A stretch of DNA of 64,000 bases from Ciona savignyi. Its lineage: Eukaryota; Chordata; Ascidiacea; Phlebobranchia; Cionidae. Position numbers and translations under genes: made by a program. The notes under the pieces were generated by a model, which had not been told where the DNA came from, ran no database searches, and saw only the letters and a program-made list of their open reading frames with translations. Where the stretch lies: contig CH002901.1 in assembly GCA_000149265.1 (NCBI GenBank), positions 649,468-713,467 of the forward strand, in the 5' to 3' direction. How positions within the stretch are numbered: the stretch's first letter is position 1; the number at the start of each line of letters is the position of its first letter. Shown here piece after piece: positions 11,414 to 26,400 of the stretch.

Positions 11414-14400
11414 ATGACAACAAGTCTAGCTGGTGCAGATCCTGAACTGACTAATCACCTTCCTAAAGTGCTTGCTCAATTTCAAATACCTGACAATGCA
11501 ACAATTGAACAGGTTAGCAATTATATTTTAGCTATTAAGCATCGCTCAGTTTAATAATATCAAAATGCATCTGGAAAGTATGGTAAATGCATCTTTTTTA
11601 GTTACAGTATTATAAATGCACCTGAAAATATGACTATAATGTACCCATTGATTAGTCCCAGATTGTTTGTTAATTACTGGTTATACCAGTATGTGCACAG
11701 TGCACTCATTATCAACCAGTATGGAAAGTACGGCAGCTGCACACTCGAGTTTTTTTTACATGCGTCTAGAGACAGAACGGTAGTCTGATTTTTTTCTGCT
11801 GGATGGCGCTATTTATCAGCTGTACTAAAGCGGGGAGGAGGGAAACCACTAACTAAAATTACGGTCACTAATTTTAACCCATTCCTGAACACTAAACTCA
11901 ACCGCAAGACTAACACTAACTCTAGCCCCATGTTTATTACACCATTTACGCATTTTAAGTAAATAGTGTTTACAATCAAAAAACTTCAAAGAGATCGATT
12001 ACTTTAGCCAATGCTTGGAAAAATTCCAAAAATGCTCAGACAAGCTGAATGCGGGGTTATGATGAGTTTGTTTATAACTAAGAAACAAAAAAGTTAAAAA
12101 AACGGAAAAAATCTCCCCGTAGGGGAATCGAACCATAGTCTCCCGCGTGACAGGCGGCGACGCTTACCACTACACTAACGAGGTATACGATTAGTAATTG
12201 CGAAAACTAGTATAAGACCACTCAGTCGCGGGTGCCTCTAAATACTAAAGGACCGCTTGGATTGCTTAGATCACTTAGATTGCATAAAGAAAGTAATTTT
12301 AACCCTGTCCCAATACACTAATCTCAACCCCAGAACTAACTTTAACCCCAACCCTAACTATTAATATCGAAAATAGTTACTCCCCAGATAATTCCAAAAA
12401 AATAAATAGCGCCACCCACGCCAGAGAAAAATCAGACTACCGTTCCGGGGTCCATAGTCGCATCTGTTTTTTTTTACCCCCGCGTCTTTGCACACTTGGG
12501 TAATTTCCCACACGCATGTTTAAACATAAACATCGTATAATTTCCAACAAACCTGTAAACCTACCTCTGGACCTCGGGTAATTTACTGTCAGCAACGTTT
12601 TTGTTGCGTAGATAGATACGTTAGCTGACGGACAGGAAAAATTGAGGATAGAATAATATGTTTTTTTAAGATTTTGGTAAAACAATAATTAAAATGAGAT
12701 TGTGTGCACACTTGAAGTGTGCAATTTTAGACGTTTGCACACTGCACACTTAAATATTTGGCGCGTGCACACTCGAGATCTCGTCGAAAATTGACGTACT
12801 TTCCATACACGATTATCAAGGTTGCACATCCAAGCCCGTATGGAAAGTCTTTTCACCGAGATCTCGAGTGTGAACACACCAAGTATTTAAGTAAAAGTTA
12901 AAAAAAGTGTGTCTCCAAGTAGTCATACATCCCATTTGCTTCTTATATTGGGATTTGATTATGATTACTCAACATGTAATAATGGCTGCCATTTTCCTTT
13001 GCCATGCAATGTTTCAGTCTTAATGAAGAAATATTGTATAAACAGGCAACGGAGGAGTTGAGAAAACTCAGCCAGCATGGTGCTTTTATGTCATCCCTTT
13101 TCAACGTATTGTGTAGTGATGCTACAGTGCAAGTCCGTCAGCTTGCTGCTGTTGTATTTCGAAGGTGAGTGTATGAAAACATAAAATAAGCATATCATGC
13201 TTTTTTTTATTATATCCTGTTTAGTAGTACCGTAATATTTCTTTCATTTAGACCATTTTCCTGGATTAATATTATGATTAATCATACAAAAATCCGGCCA
13301 TACCCAGATGCAGGTATATGTTATAATGTTAATGCTAGCTCCTAGCATTATAATTGCAGATAATAGGGTTTAAATGTTTATTTAGATCACCAGACTTTGT
13401 AAACAGTTTAAAGTTTATATTTGTCTACAGGAAAATAATAAAATCTTGGAAGACCTATTGCGAAAGCGATCGCACAGCACTTAAATCTTCACTTCTTGGA
13501 AGACTGGGTCAGGAAAGTGATGCAACCTGCTTGAGATCAGTTATGCAAATTGTGGGATCCATCGCCAAGCATGAACTGTCCAACGATTCTCGGTGGCCTG
13601 ATCTTCTCCGCTTCATAGAGTCGAGCATAAAAACAAACGACCCCAAGCAAGTAGAGGTGTGTTGTATAAATAACTAGTTTGCCATTTTAATTAAAAATTA
13701 TTAACAAATTTTAGGTCAGTTTCAGTGTATTTAATTCTTGTGTATTTTAAGCCAATTATATTATATCTCACATGTGTTGTTAGACCTGTATATGAATCTT
13801 ATATGATTTTGAAATTAGTATTTCTACCGATCCAATAATTAAAAACAAGCTAGTATGTTATTGAAACACACACTTTATTTAATAAAGTACTATAAGCTTA
13901 AGCTCTAATTACCCATCCTGAGTAGCCCAGCAGTGCATTATTTTTCCCTGTAGTGTGGAATGCACCTGCTCAGCATAGCATGTGAATCGGCTGGGGAATA
14001 TCTTTCAGAGGAATACAACGCCATTCTTACTCTGATCAGTAACACAGTTGCCAGTGCTGCTCAAAACCCTGATTGTGCCTACTACTCTGTGCAAGCTTTC
14101 AATTCATTGATTCCTTTTCTTGGAGATGAACAAGCTGTATGTGTATTAACATGTTTTCTGATTTTTTATTTAATTGGTGTTTATAAGAATGTTAAACGTC
14201 TATTTGCTGGTCCTAATTTATATAATAATTAATACAATCCACTGTTTTAATATTTTTTTTGAAACAGACATTTCTTAGTGATATTAATCGATGATTAATG
14301 AATTACATGCTATATCTACCAACTTGAAACCATGGCATCACTCATATGGTGATGTGTATAATAAGGAACCGTTTTATGAAAAACAGATCAAATGTTCAGT

Positions 14401-17400
14401 ACTATTACTTGAGCTACAACTAGGTGTTTCTAACTCGATCTTGTGAATTGCAGAGCCTCGTAAGACCACTGGTTCCAAAATGTGTACAGGTTGTCAAGTT
14501 ACTACTTGAACATGATGAGGTAAAGTTAATATCACTTTTTTTTAAAAGAGTATAAATTTTTTCTGTAAATATATATATATATCTATAATGAAATAGAGCT
14601 TTAAAATGACCTCTGGGTTTTAAAAATACATTATCTTTTCAAGTTTCTAATTAATCTGCTGCATAAAAGATTGTTGGCAGGTTGCTTACTAACTAAAAGT
14701 GTTTGGACTTAAAACTGTGAGTGCAATTCAAAATATAAATTGCATATCATGTTAAAAAAGGCTTGTTGTTACAATTAAAATTAGTTCAATTACAAAACAC
14801 AACGCAGCATATCATCTGCACTAATAGCAAAACTGGCCAAATTCCATGAGCTGTCCTACTTTTCACTGAATGTTATTTTAAAACTACTCTGCAGAGTCGT
14901 GCTGCTGAAGTTATTGAGATCTTTGAGAGTTTGATTGAAACTGAAGTCATGTTCATCGCACCTTTTGTGAAAGATTTAGTTCTATTTTCCTTGATGGTGA
15001 GTTTATCACCCAACATTCGCTGCATTTCATTGCATGAAAGTGTTTTAACAAATTTTATTTGCAGGCAATTCTTTTTTTTTGACTAGATTATTATGGCGTA
15101 AATAACCAGCTCCAACTACTCATTCATGTTTAATATGTTAGGTCAGGGGTGGGCAACTTTACTAGGCAACAGGTCAAATGTGGAAATATGTTTTTGGTCG
15201 GCCGGATTTATACATTAGTAGTATTTAATATCTTAATTACAGGGTATAGTTGATACAGTCTGCGGGCCGGTCAAATTCCCCTTAAGGACCGGGCACTGCT
15301 CTTGGGCTGTATGTGGCCCTTGCCTGTGTTGGGTAAACATGTTTTGACATTATTTTTTCTGTGAGGCAATGGTTGACTTTATAATTATTATGGGGAAATT
15401 CTTTAGAAAACAACCCCCCCCAGGGGTTGCTGGGAATATCATGATGTGTTTTCTATTAGATAGCTTATACCTTCGCTTATATGCTAACGGACCCACTTGG
15501 AGCAGCCAAAACCAAAATATTCAAGCCAAAATTCCCCTAAAATATGACAATTTATACCATGCACTGTGGCCTAAAACACACCACAAAGTTAAAACTGTTT
15601 TATTAAAAAAGTGACAATGTGTTTTACATCATTCTGATGAGAGTTTCCATTCATTAATATAATGTTTCAAAATCTTTTGTTTTCAGATCGCAAACAACAG
15701 TGATCTTGAAGATGATACAAGAGTTCGGTCTTTAGTTCTTTTACAATGGATAATCAAGCTAAAGAAAAAGGTTGGAACAACGAATATATGGGATTAAATA
15801 GACTATTTTTAATTAGATAGGTAAATTCCCAATTATAAACTTTTAAGGGTGTACTATTTATGTAAGGTTCTATTTATATAAAAGATTGAACAAATGAACA
15901 TTATTGAATAAAATATATTTTTTTTAAAACTTGCTGAAATAATTTTTAAACCATACCAATTTGTGTTTAAATAAATATGTATTTTTCTGTAGGCGATTTT
16001 GAAACACAATTTAATTGGATCGATTATTGAAGTTTTGGGACCGATTTTAATCGCACCAATTGATGATTCTGATTCTGATGATGAAGCAGGTTTTATTGGT
16101 GACTCAGCAGATTCACACACGCCACTTGCATCAGCTTTACATGTATGGGTTTAGTATTTTTGTTAATCTATAATCCAATAACAAGAGTTGAAAGAAGAAT
16201 TTAAATTTACAGATATGTTTTCTTGCACAAGGTTATTCATAGAGCCTCGATCCAGCATATTTTTTTTTATCTCTTAATATGTTTTGTTGCACATGGTACT
16301 TCACAAAGATTGCCTAGATCCAGCATATTTAAATGCTCATTAATGTTAATAATAGCATCATCAGTAAAAGAAATAGTTTATTGGCATGATCTTAATCTTA
16401 AAGTTCTAGCAAATCATAACTTGTAATCTGATAATTACTTAAGTTACAGCGATTGTTAATTTTACCAAAACATAAATAAATTTCCTAACTTATTTCTCGA
16501 AGTTAAATTTCCTATCCATTTAAGTATTCCCACCTATTATGCAAATATAATTCTAATATTTTTCTCAGGTAATAGATGACCTGGCATTACATCTCCCGCC
16601 AGAAAAGTTGTTTTCAAAAATTGTAAGTTTCATTTACATATTAAAATTAATCTACTTCTTTAGGTCTAGAATAGTTAAAATAACTCAATAAGTCACAGTT
16701 TAAAATATTTTTTCACATATCCGTGCTTTGTGGTCTTAATTTCATGTTTTAAAAGATGTGTTTTTACAGATGCCGTTTGTGCAGTCATGCATAGCAGGCA
16801 ATGAAGCACATCATCGACGAGGATTACTTCTCACACTCGCTTGTCTCTGCGAAGGAACATCCGAGTTTATTCGAACCAAGTAAGAATGAATCAATAAGCG
16901 CATGGCATGTCACCATGGGTGACATGATTACTATTATCAGGATTCAGAAGTTAAATTTTTTCGTTGTGACAGAATCATGAAACAAAACCTATTCGCCAAC
17001 AGTTACTAAAAACAACGAAAATTCCCTACTCAAAACAGCAGTTATGATTTTCCAAATCCTGCAAAGGAACACTCTTATCAAAAACACTTTCCATTTAATT
17101 TGATGTGATAATGAGAGTAAGTCGTTCGTGTCTGCAGTAATATTTTAAATACAATTAAAATAGCCGTTAGCATTAGTAAATAAACAATATTAGCTTTTAA
17201 GAAAGAAATTTGGAACATATTTTAAGCACTTCGCAATCACATGCAGTGCATAGGCACATACCAATTCCGATTTTAACACACATACCATACCACAGTCAAG
17301 TTATATGTTGATCTACCTCGGCTGAACTTTTATATGAGATTAATGTAATATACATTTCAGTCATCTTCATTCATTTGTTGAGCTGGTATGTCGTGGGGCC

Positions 17401-20400
17401 GTGGACGAACACCCGAAAGTACGCAACGCAGCTATGTTCGCTCTTGGACAGTTCTCGGAATACTTAACGGTATGTACCAGACTTCTCTTCAAGGCTTAGT
17501 GTAATAGTGTAATTTTTGTTTTATAAACAATTAATTATTTTTTAATTTATTTTTTTATTTGGGGTTTAGCGGCCACGTCTAATTTTACCAAATTTTAATA
17601 ATTTATTCCTTGTTTTTAGACGTGTTCTAACCACTGTCGTTTTGCCGTTTTTTTCCGTTTTCCAATTTTTTTTTAATAGTTTTGAAAAATAAACTAAACT
17701 ACTAAAATGTCGGTATTTAAATAACTTTGTTTGAGATTGTGAGTGTAGTTCGTAAGACATACAGCTCTTTTATTTTAATCTTTTTGTTATATGTCTTTAA
17801 ATATTCCACATGAAGTAACATCAAATTTTCTAGCCCGATTTGAACCAATTTGCAAGCGAAGTGATGCCCATTATGTTTGGAGTCCTTCAGCAGCTGCATC
17901 AAGGGCCAAGTAGCTCCAGCATGACTAAGGCTTACTATGCTTTGGAAAACTTTGTTGAAAGCTTGGGTGAGTACTTGAGTATCATATAGTCTCACGGCTG
18001 TTATACTGCCCCATTAAAACAGTTTCTCTGACCATCCTCATTAAAGTTAAAGGTTGTAAATAACACTCTTGGCTTTTCCGGTATAAAATAGGAGATTCAA
18101 AATGTGCTTTGCATCATTATTGTATTTAATTTCGCAATTACAATGTAAAGTAAGAGCATTTTTATTTGAATGAATTTAGTAAAATGGAACATGGATTTAA
18201 TTAAGCATTTCACAATCACGGCAATAATTTTAACAATCGATTGGGAAGAACTAATTATTGGAAACTAAAACTAGTTCAAATTTTTCTATAGTACTGCATT
18301 GCTCTTATACATTTATTTATTACAATACTGTTTGTAAATGACTTGTAGCATACTAAGTATTGGTTAAAAAGGAAAAAGTGTCACACACAACACAATCATC
18401 TTCATTATATGCCATTTGAATTCATTTCAATGTTTAACCCTAAAAAATTGCTGTAACCGTGTCTTTCAGAAATGGGTATTCTTCCTTATCTTGACCAACT
18501 GATGGGTCACCTGTTGTCGCATTTAAAAACCACCACCGATATCCACAAAAAAGAACTTCTTGTTAGTGCAATTGGAGCAGCAGGTAAACCAAATAGGCTA
18601 AGTTGATTTAGGTCAAATTTTTGGGCTTCCAAACAAAACCTGTTGATTTGTGAATATGCACCAGTCCTATGAACAAATTTTGTGCATCATGCAGAAGAAT
18701 ATTTCATATAACTATTAGGCGAAGTGGTACCACCAATGTGGGTTTGCTACCTTGTATCAGAAATTTCTATTAAGGAGGATTTCAGAATTTGAAATTGTTG
18801 TTGACATCACACATTGTTGTTGACATCACAGCAAACGCATCCGAGGACAAACTGCTGCCGTATCTTGACGAGATACTCAAGCATTTGCAGCAGTGTCTAT
18901 CGACGTTGGATAAAAATAACACAACAGATGAAGATGAGGGAGAACTAAGCGTTCTGCACACACAAGCACTTGGTGGGATTTTAAACAACATTTATTTTAT
19001 TTGCTAACGTGTTGGTGTGTTTCCGAATCATGTATTTTGGAGGCGATTTTTCAAGTTGATAATTTACTCCTTATTATTTCTTAGGCTGGTCATGTTTGAT
19101 ATTGATCAATACAAGCATTATTGTCTATCATTATCATATAAAACACAATGCAATAGCTCCGGTAACCCGACAATGGGCGTGAGGTGGTCTAAGGATTGCC
19201 TGTTAACCCCCTTGGTTTTCCCATTCAGGGGGTTGAACATGAATATCCTATCCTATTTCCTGTGTCCAATTATTTGGAAGTTTCGGAGCATTAGCTCTCC
19301 AAATGTGAAACAAAACATTTTTTAATAAACCTTTTGAAACTAATCTATGTGAACTTGTTTGGTGCTTTAAGGCCATGTAAAGTCTGGTTTTTAATTTTAT
19401 TTTCACACATGCTAAAATTAAAAAAATGACAAAATATAAATCAAGGAGCAATATCGAGAGATTCTATTTGGTGTTTTACTGAAAAACAAATCAACTATAA
19501 TAATATGGACTGCGGAGAATAAAGAAGTGTACTTTTTATGTTAATAATATGTTTCTAATTTTTCTACCATGTGTGTCCAGATACATTAGGAGTTTTGGTT
19601 CGAACACTGGGTAAAATGAACCCACAGTTGCCAAGCGACTGTATGAATCTCGGAATGTCACTTTTGTCTTCGGAGACTAATGATCCTGATCTTAGAAGAG
19701 CAGCGTAAGTTATCCTTGTCATCTGTTACCTAGAATTATAACTTTTGCGAATTTAGACACTGGATTTATTTCTATATGCTACTTTGTATATGAAAGGTTT
19801 ATATATCATTTAATGTTAACACTGGCCTTCAGGTTTTTATCTAACCCATTAACAGCATTCCAACTTCAGGATATGTGGTTAAGTGAATTTTAATTATAAT
19901 ATGAAATACATGATTATTACATATGATATTATTATGTTCTCTTTCTACCTTCCTCGGGCTTTAAATCTGGGACAAATGTTTTTGCTGTAAGGAGTCAGAT
20001 TAATTGTTCGACCATGTAAACTATTTCAAACACTATTTAAAATCCCTTTATAGGTTTGGTTTATTTGCGGCTGTAGCATCTCTAGTGAAAGAAGACATGG
20101 CCCCATTCATGCCAGTCATCGTGAAAAACATGTTGAATTCTGTTCAATCTTCTGAGGGAATCATTGTAAGTTTGTAATCTAGAGTGACTTTTTGGGGTAA
20201 CAACCGAACGATCACTTTAAACATAGTTCTTACACAATATATTCATATATCACAAATATTTTAATATTTAATAGTAATAACATGTAGACTTATATTTATA
20301 TTTCGATGCCTTAAAGCTATTTACTTTTTATGGTGATGACAACTGTACAATAAAGGTCAAGAAGGCACAATAATTAGTAACAAAATCATCAGTTTCACAT

Positions 20401-23400
20401 TTAAATGCTTGTAGTCCGTCATTGTCTTCTTAAAATAAAACTTCCACATCAGTAAAAAATAACAACAACAAAAAAGTATTTTTAACTCATTTTTTACCTT
20501 TAAGTTTTTTTTTTACCTTTTACCCCAGCCTCATTTCACTGATGAAGATGATCCGAACGGCGGAGTCCATAACTTCTCTTTCCTCGATGAAGCTGATCTA
20601 ACCAACGGCAACCACGAAGAAGAAGGTGACATAATCTTTATCGATATTTTGTGCTACAAAGAATGTTATAAAAGTCTTTATGCATGGTGATAATGCCCGG
20701 TGGAAACCTTAATTTAAAAATTAACACTTAACATGCCATCAACTATATATTTTTAGTATTGATTTTTAGAGAACTGAATTGTTTAGTTTTGATCTTAATG
20801 CCTAAAACTTTGGTGGGTTGTTTAACTATGTACTGCTGTGGAGGTTTAAGCTTATCGCGATGGTGATAATTATGCTGTATTTGATGGTACAGTTTAATTT
20901 GGGGATAATCGTAGTAATTACCAAAGTAGTACCGGAGCTATACTTTTCATACTTTAAAATTATCCTTTAATACAAGGCACTTTCTTTTCTCGTGATTTTA
21001 ATTGGCTTATTTGACATTAAAATCACATCAAATGAAGATTGGATTTAGTTTCAGTGAGCCAACAATAAACCGTTGCTTTTTAACCCCAAACACAGTGCTC
21101 CGTACACTTGCTCTACACCGTATATTTGCATATACATACAATTCTGCTATTTTATTTTTATGTTGGCCTATTCCATAACATTGATCTAACCACAGCAATC
21201 GTATTTATGCAAAAAAAAAGTTTTCAGAGTCTTTTCTAGGCAGTTTTTTAGGCGTTTAAATACAGAACTTAACCATGATAGCTCAGGGCGCTGGAGCAAT
21301 GGGCCTTCTATGGCCTAAATTTTTGGTCCCAGTGGCTACTGTGGACCCGCCCATATTAATGTAATGTAACCTTTGAAATCCCCACAGGAGAGGATGATGA
21401 TGATGAAGGCGTTAACGGCTTCTCTGTGGAGAACTCGTACATGGACGAAAAATCAGATGCCTGCGAGTCGCTTGGTGAACTTGCCAAGCATTCCCCGAAA
21501 TCGTTTGAACCTCATCTTGGGGAAACTTTTGAAGAGGTAAGTTTATACGGCTCATAAGATGTGTTTCATGAAAGACATTGCAACAGTCTTTATTGGTCAG
21601 AAGTTCAAGACCTTGCCCTACAAAACTTTATGGTTTTCGGTTGGGTATTTAACAGCTCTGCAACATTCCCCTTGCCCTGCAAAACTTTACGGTTTTGTCT
21701 CTCGGTTGGGTATTTAACAGCCCTGGATCCGGTTGTGTGCATTAATGTATGGAAAGCAATATACGCACTTGACAGAGGGTATTCTAAAAAATTGCATGTT
21801 GCGTTCCAACTTCTACAGTCGTTTTTTTCAAACCCACAGAGTTGATCTTAACTATTGAATATCCGCTTTCAAATTCATTTGTGTTACTTTATCAGGGGAG
21901 GTATTAAATTAATCATCTCCACCTAACTGTGGTTGTGACCTTACCCACTCATCTCCACAGTATTAAAATATTCCGTTGATAGCTTAAAGGGATACAGATA
22001 TAACAACCTATTCCTAGTCGCGATTACAGCAAGACCCTCTACAGGTTTTCAAGCAAGTTGAGTTTCCTCATTCCGATGTAAGAAAGGCAGCGATAGCTTC
22101 CTGCGGCCAGTTTGTTGAGACTGCGTATTCACTCAAGAGTGGATTATGTAGGTTGATTCTTTACTCCGTGGTCGTTATTGACTTATTGTGTGCCGCTGTG
22201 TTTTTCACTCTGTGTGCTGCCATGTTCGTTATTGTGTTTACTGAATATCAATTATTGGTTAGTTTCTATTTGTCAATTTTAGTAATTGACCAATGTCGGA
22301 GTTAATCACCTAACTTCTACCTTGATACTTGTGTTTGTTTTAATTCTAATGCAACTCTTTTGACAAAATCGATAGATACCCGAACCGTCCAATAGCAGTT
22401 TAGGTATTAGAATAAAAGTAATAAAGGTGGTTATTTAAAATATAAAATATATCACAGATGGCAACCTGCTTGGTCAAATATTTCCTGTCATCTGCACAAC
22501 CATCTCCAAAGACTCGGAGCGGTTGGTTGTCATGTCGGCGATTATGACAATGAAAGAAATGATCGAAAAATGTGGAGTCGACACTTTCGCTAATCAAGAG
22601 CAAGACCTGCAGGTGAGAGGTGACTTTGGTGTAACGGTCTCTTTGTGATTAGGTCCGTTTCCAGAACCATGTGATTGTGTCCCAGCGTTTACTTGGTTCA
22701 TTGACCAAAATACTAACTTATTCCCAACCGATCTATTTAAATGCATCAATTAAATTATAAAAATAAAAATCTAATTCCGTATACACTTCACTGCAATGTT
22801 CTTATTTAATCAGACAGCATCCGACGGTTTTAAGACACTATCGCAATCCTATATGTTCGGTCCCGACATTCCCCGAAGATAAATACGTGCAATTAAAACA
22901 TGATTTTGCTTGAGATTGACATTTTAAAATTTACTATACACCAGTAAAATATACAGTACTGCAGCTCAAGTGCGTCATGTTACGATCACGACAAAGGCAG
23001 TCTTTTTTGGGGCATTTTAACATAAGAATATTCCACCGCCATGCTGGATGCTTGCAGTAGTGCTACTAACCAGCCTGGTGCTCAAGGATTTTTTTATTTT
23101 TTTACCGGGCCAAGTTTCGAGCACATGATGGGGTCGTCACCAGGACCGTTTTTTTGTATAGGTAGGTATATGTATCGGTCGCGTTAACCATTTCGCCACA
23201 TGACCATACTCTGGTGCTCTCAAGGATTGTCAGTAATCAGAATCGGAATGTCACAGCGGCAACCATGGTTGATCGTCTCTAGCACCGCCACAGCTGACCC
23301 GTTTCTAAGTAAACGTTTCACGGCAATGTTCAGCGGTATAGGGACGCTCGCCATGTTCGGGTTTTCCTCCAAGTGCGGACTGTTTATGTTGTAGCATCCA

Positions 23401-26400
23401 TCGCACAAACAAACACTGACCAGCAGCGTTTTGGGCCGCCTGCAAAACGAGCTGGTGAGTCATTATTCCTGGAGAGCAAGAAACAAACTTATGATCACAG
23501 TGAAAAAATCTTGACAGATGCGTGCTAGTTTATACTCTATTTTTAAAATCATAGCAATTCGTACTGCAAAGAAAAGTTTACCTCGTCGGATTGTAGTTTC
23601 GTCGATACTCCCATGGCGACGTGCTCCTCTCGCGGAGCCTACTTTTTGTCGGATCAAACATTGGACAGTTTTTCGCCGATCGGCTTAATCTCCGTCCCTT
23701 CCGACCTCCTGNNNNNNNNNNNNNNNNNNNNNNNNNNNNNNNNNNNNNNNNNNNNNNNNNNNNNNNNNNNNNNNNNNNNNNNNNNNNNNNNNNNNNNNNN
23801 NNNNNNNNNNNNNNNNNNNNNNNNNNNNNNNNNNNNNNNNNNNNNNNNNNNNNNNNNNNNNNNNNNNNNNNNNNNNNNNNNNNNNNNNNNNNNNNNNNNN
23901 NNNNNNNNNNNNNNNNNNNNNNNNNNNNNNNNNNNNNNNNNNNNNNNNNNNNNNNNNNNNNNNNNNNNNNNNNNNNNNNNNNNNNNNNNNNNNNNNNNNN
24001 NNNNNNNNNNNNNNNNNNNNNNNNNNNNNNNNNNNNNNNNNNNNNNNNNNNNNNNNNNNNNNNNNNNNNNNNNNNNNNNNNNNNNNNNNNNNNNNNNNNN
24101 NNNNNNNNNNNNNNNNNNNNNNNNNNNNNNNNNNNNNNNNNNNNNNNNNNNNNNNNNNNNNNNNNNNNNNNNNNNNNNNNNNNNNNNNNNNNNNNNNNNN
24201 NNNNNNNNNNNNNNNNNNNNNNNNNNNNNNNNNNNNNNNNNNNNNNNNNNNNNNNNNNNNNNNNNNNNNNNNNNNNNNNNNNNNNNNNNNNNNNNNNNNN
24301 NNNNNNNNNNNNNNNNNNNNNNNNNNNNNNNNNNNNNNNNNNNNNNNNNNNNNNNNNNNNNNNNNNNNNNNNNNNNNNNNNNNNNNNNNNNNNNNNNNNN
24401 NNNNNNNNNNNNNNNNNNNNNNNNNNNNNNNNNNNNNNNNNNNNNNNNNNNNNNNNNNNNNNNNNNNNNNNNNNNNNNNNNNNNNNNNNNNNNNNNNNNN
24501 NNNNNNNNNNNNNNNNNNNNNNCTATATTAGTAATATGGACACCTGTGAATTCACATATGAATTCACGAATTAACACACAATACTCCAGTATGTGTTTAC
24601 CAGTGCGGGCCTTCGAACACTCACCTCACTTCACTTCACCAAACCTTAAACCCTGATAACGCCTCCATATTTATTATCATTTTTATTATGTGTTGTCAAT
24701 CACCACCATCAACGCTACATGCAATTGCTCAGGTGCTGATGAGGTCGCTAAACGAAGTGCTGCTGCAGAAGGCGGCTTGCCAGGACGACGACGGCGAAGA
24801 AGAAGACGAACAACAGGTAACTCTCATTTTTGTCAAGAACGCACTTTGTGTGTTGGCGTGGTTTCTCTATAATGTATTTCTCTTGGTTACTGTTTTGTGA
24901 AGAATTCTGCTAAATCGGTCGGTCACAGCGCTAGAATAACGCGATTTTTTTGTTAAATTTTGTTATTGGCGGTTTATACTTCCACCCCAAGATCTGGACT
25001 ACAGGTCGCAGTTTTATTAAGACTTTATTATATTTATTCGAGTCTAATTCTATTTCAGGAGTTTGCAACAGTAAGTAGAGACTGTCAAGTCAGCGTTTGA
25101 CAGGGAAGTATAGTTTTTGGTACCAGTATAGTAATTAACTTGCAATATCAGTTGAGAATAGTTTGGTGTACGAGTAAAATCAGCAGAGCCATCAGTACCG
25201 TGTCCATGTTCATTTGAGAGTGTTATTTCCAATGTTATTTGCAATATTAGCGTCTATAGCATCTCTTTCTATTGGTAACTGCTGCAATGCTCTTCCTACC
25301 TTCCAGCTCGTAAAAGGGTTGGCTGAGGACAGAAAACAGTTAGGCAAATTACTTTCGCGCTTGCTTATCAGCGCAGTTTCGCTGGATTAATTATCTTACG
25401 CCACATGCCTTCATCACCAGGCCGAATATGATGAGATGCTCATCGAATATTGCGGGGAAATCTTCCCAGCGCTCGCGGAGAAACTGCAGGCGTCGTTTCT
25501 ACCTTACTTCATGGCCTGCTTGCCAACTTTTATTGGTAAACTGGTACGTATTATTGCTTGGGTTATACAGCGATATTATCCACGATTGGCAATTATAAAT
25601 CAATTGATCTATCATCGTGAAAAGTGGTTGGTTGTGTGTATGGACAAGACACTAAATCCAGTGAAATGATGGATTCTACCAAATTACGGAAACTTTTAAA
25701 TCATGCACAACACACTACAATAGCGCGGTAAACTAACGGTAGGCTAAAGGGAATATGACGATTGACCGTGTATTGGTGCTCCTAGTGTTTTCCCATTCAC
25801 TAAGATAAACAAGAATATCTTATCCCGTACCACCTAAAAGTCAAACTGATAACATAACACATAGTTCCTGTTAAAATCATCACATATCTCTATTCTTTTT
25901 AACGTATATACCTACATTGCTTAACCTACAATATCATCCAAATATCATTGATAGAAACCGATCTGTTCGTCGTCCGAGCGCTCGTTCGGAGCAGGCACGA
26001 TTGCGGAAACGATCGATAAACTTGGTCCTGGTGGCTCAACCGAGATACTTCAGCATGTTGTGCCGCGATTTATTCAGTTAACAAGGTGTGCGCCTACCCC
26101 AGGCCTTCTGCGGGCTTAAGGATGTTACAATACTTTATACTTGCACGGCGGTTATAGTTAGAGATGGGTGTAATTGGTCAACGTTGTATTACGTCATAAC
26201 GCCAGCTCAATTTCGTCATTTTTATGACGTCATCGTTATTTAAACAAACAACCAAAAATTAGCGTGTTTTTTGATGCAATTGCATGGAAAGTATATTTAC
26301 AACGACGTGCAATTCCCGTTTAAATAATTACGAACAGATGCGTAATTACGTAATTTTGATTTGACGTCCGTAACGTAATTCCGACGACGTCCGTAATTAC

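Noticed and set aside
12114-12184. Functional tRNA-Asp gene
   Set aside because: Three T-stem pairs and outer pairs of the acceptor and anticodon stems are lost; kept as a tRNA-like pseudogene unless scoring shows otherwise.
23613-24656. Open frames of 300 or more codons
   Set aside because: They consist almost wholly of unknown bases in the assembly gap.
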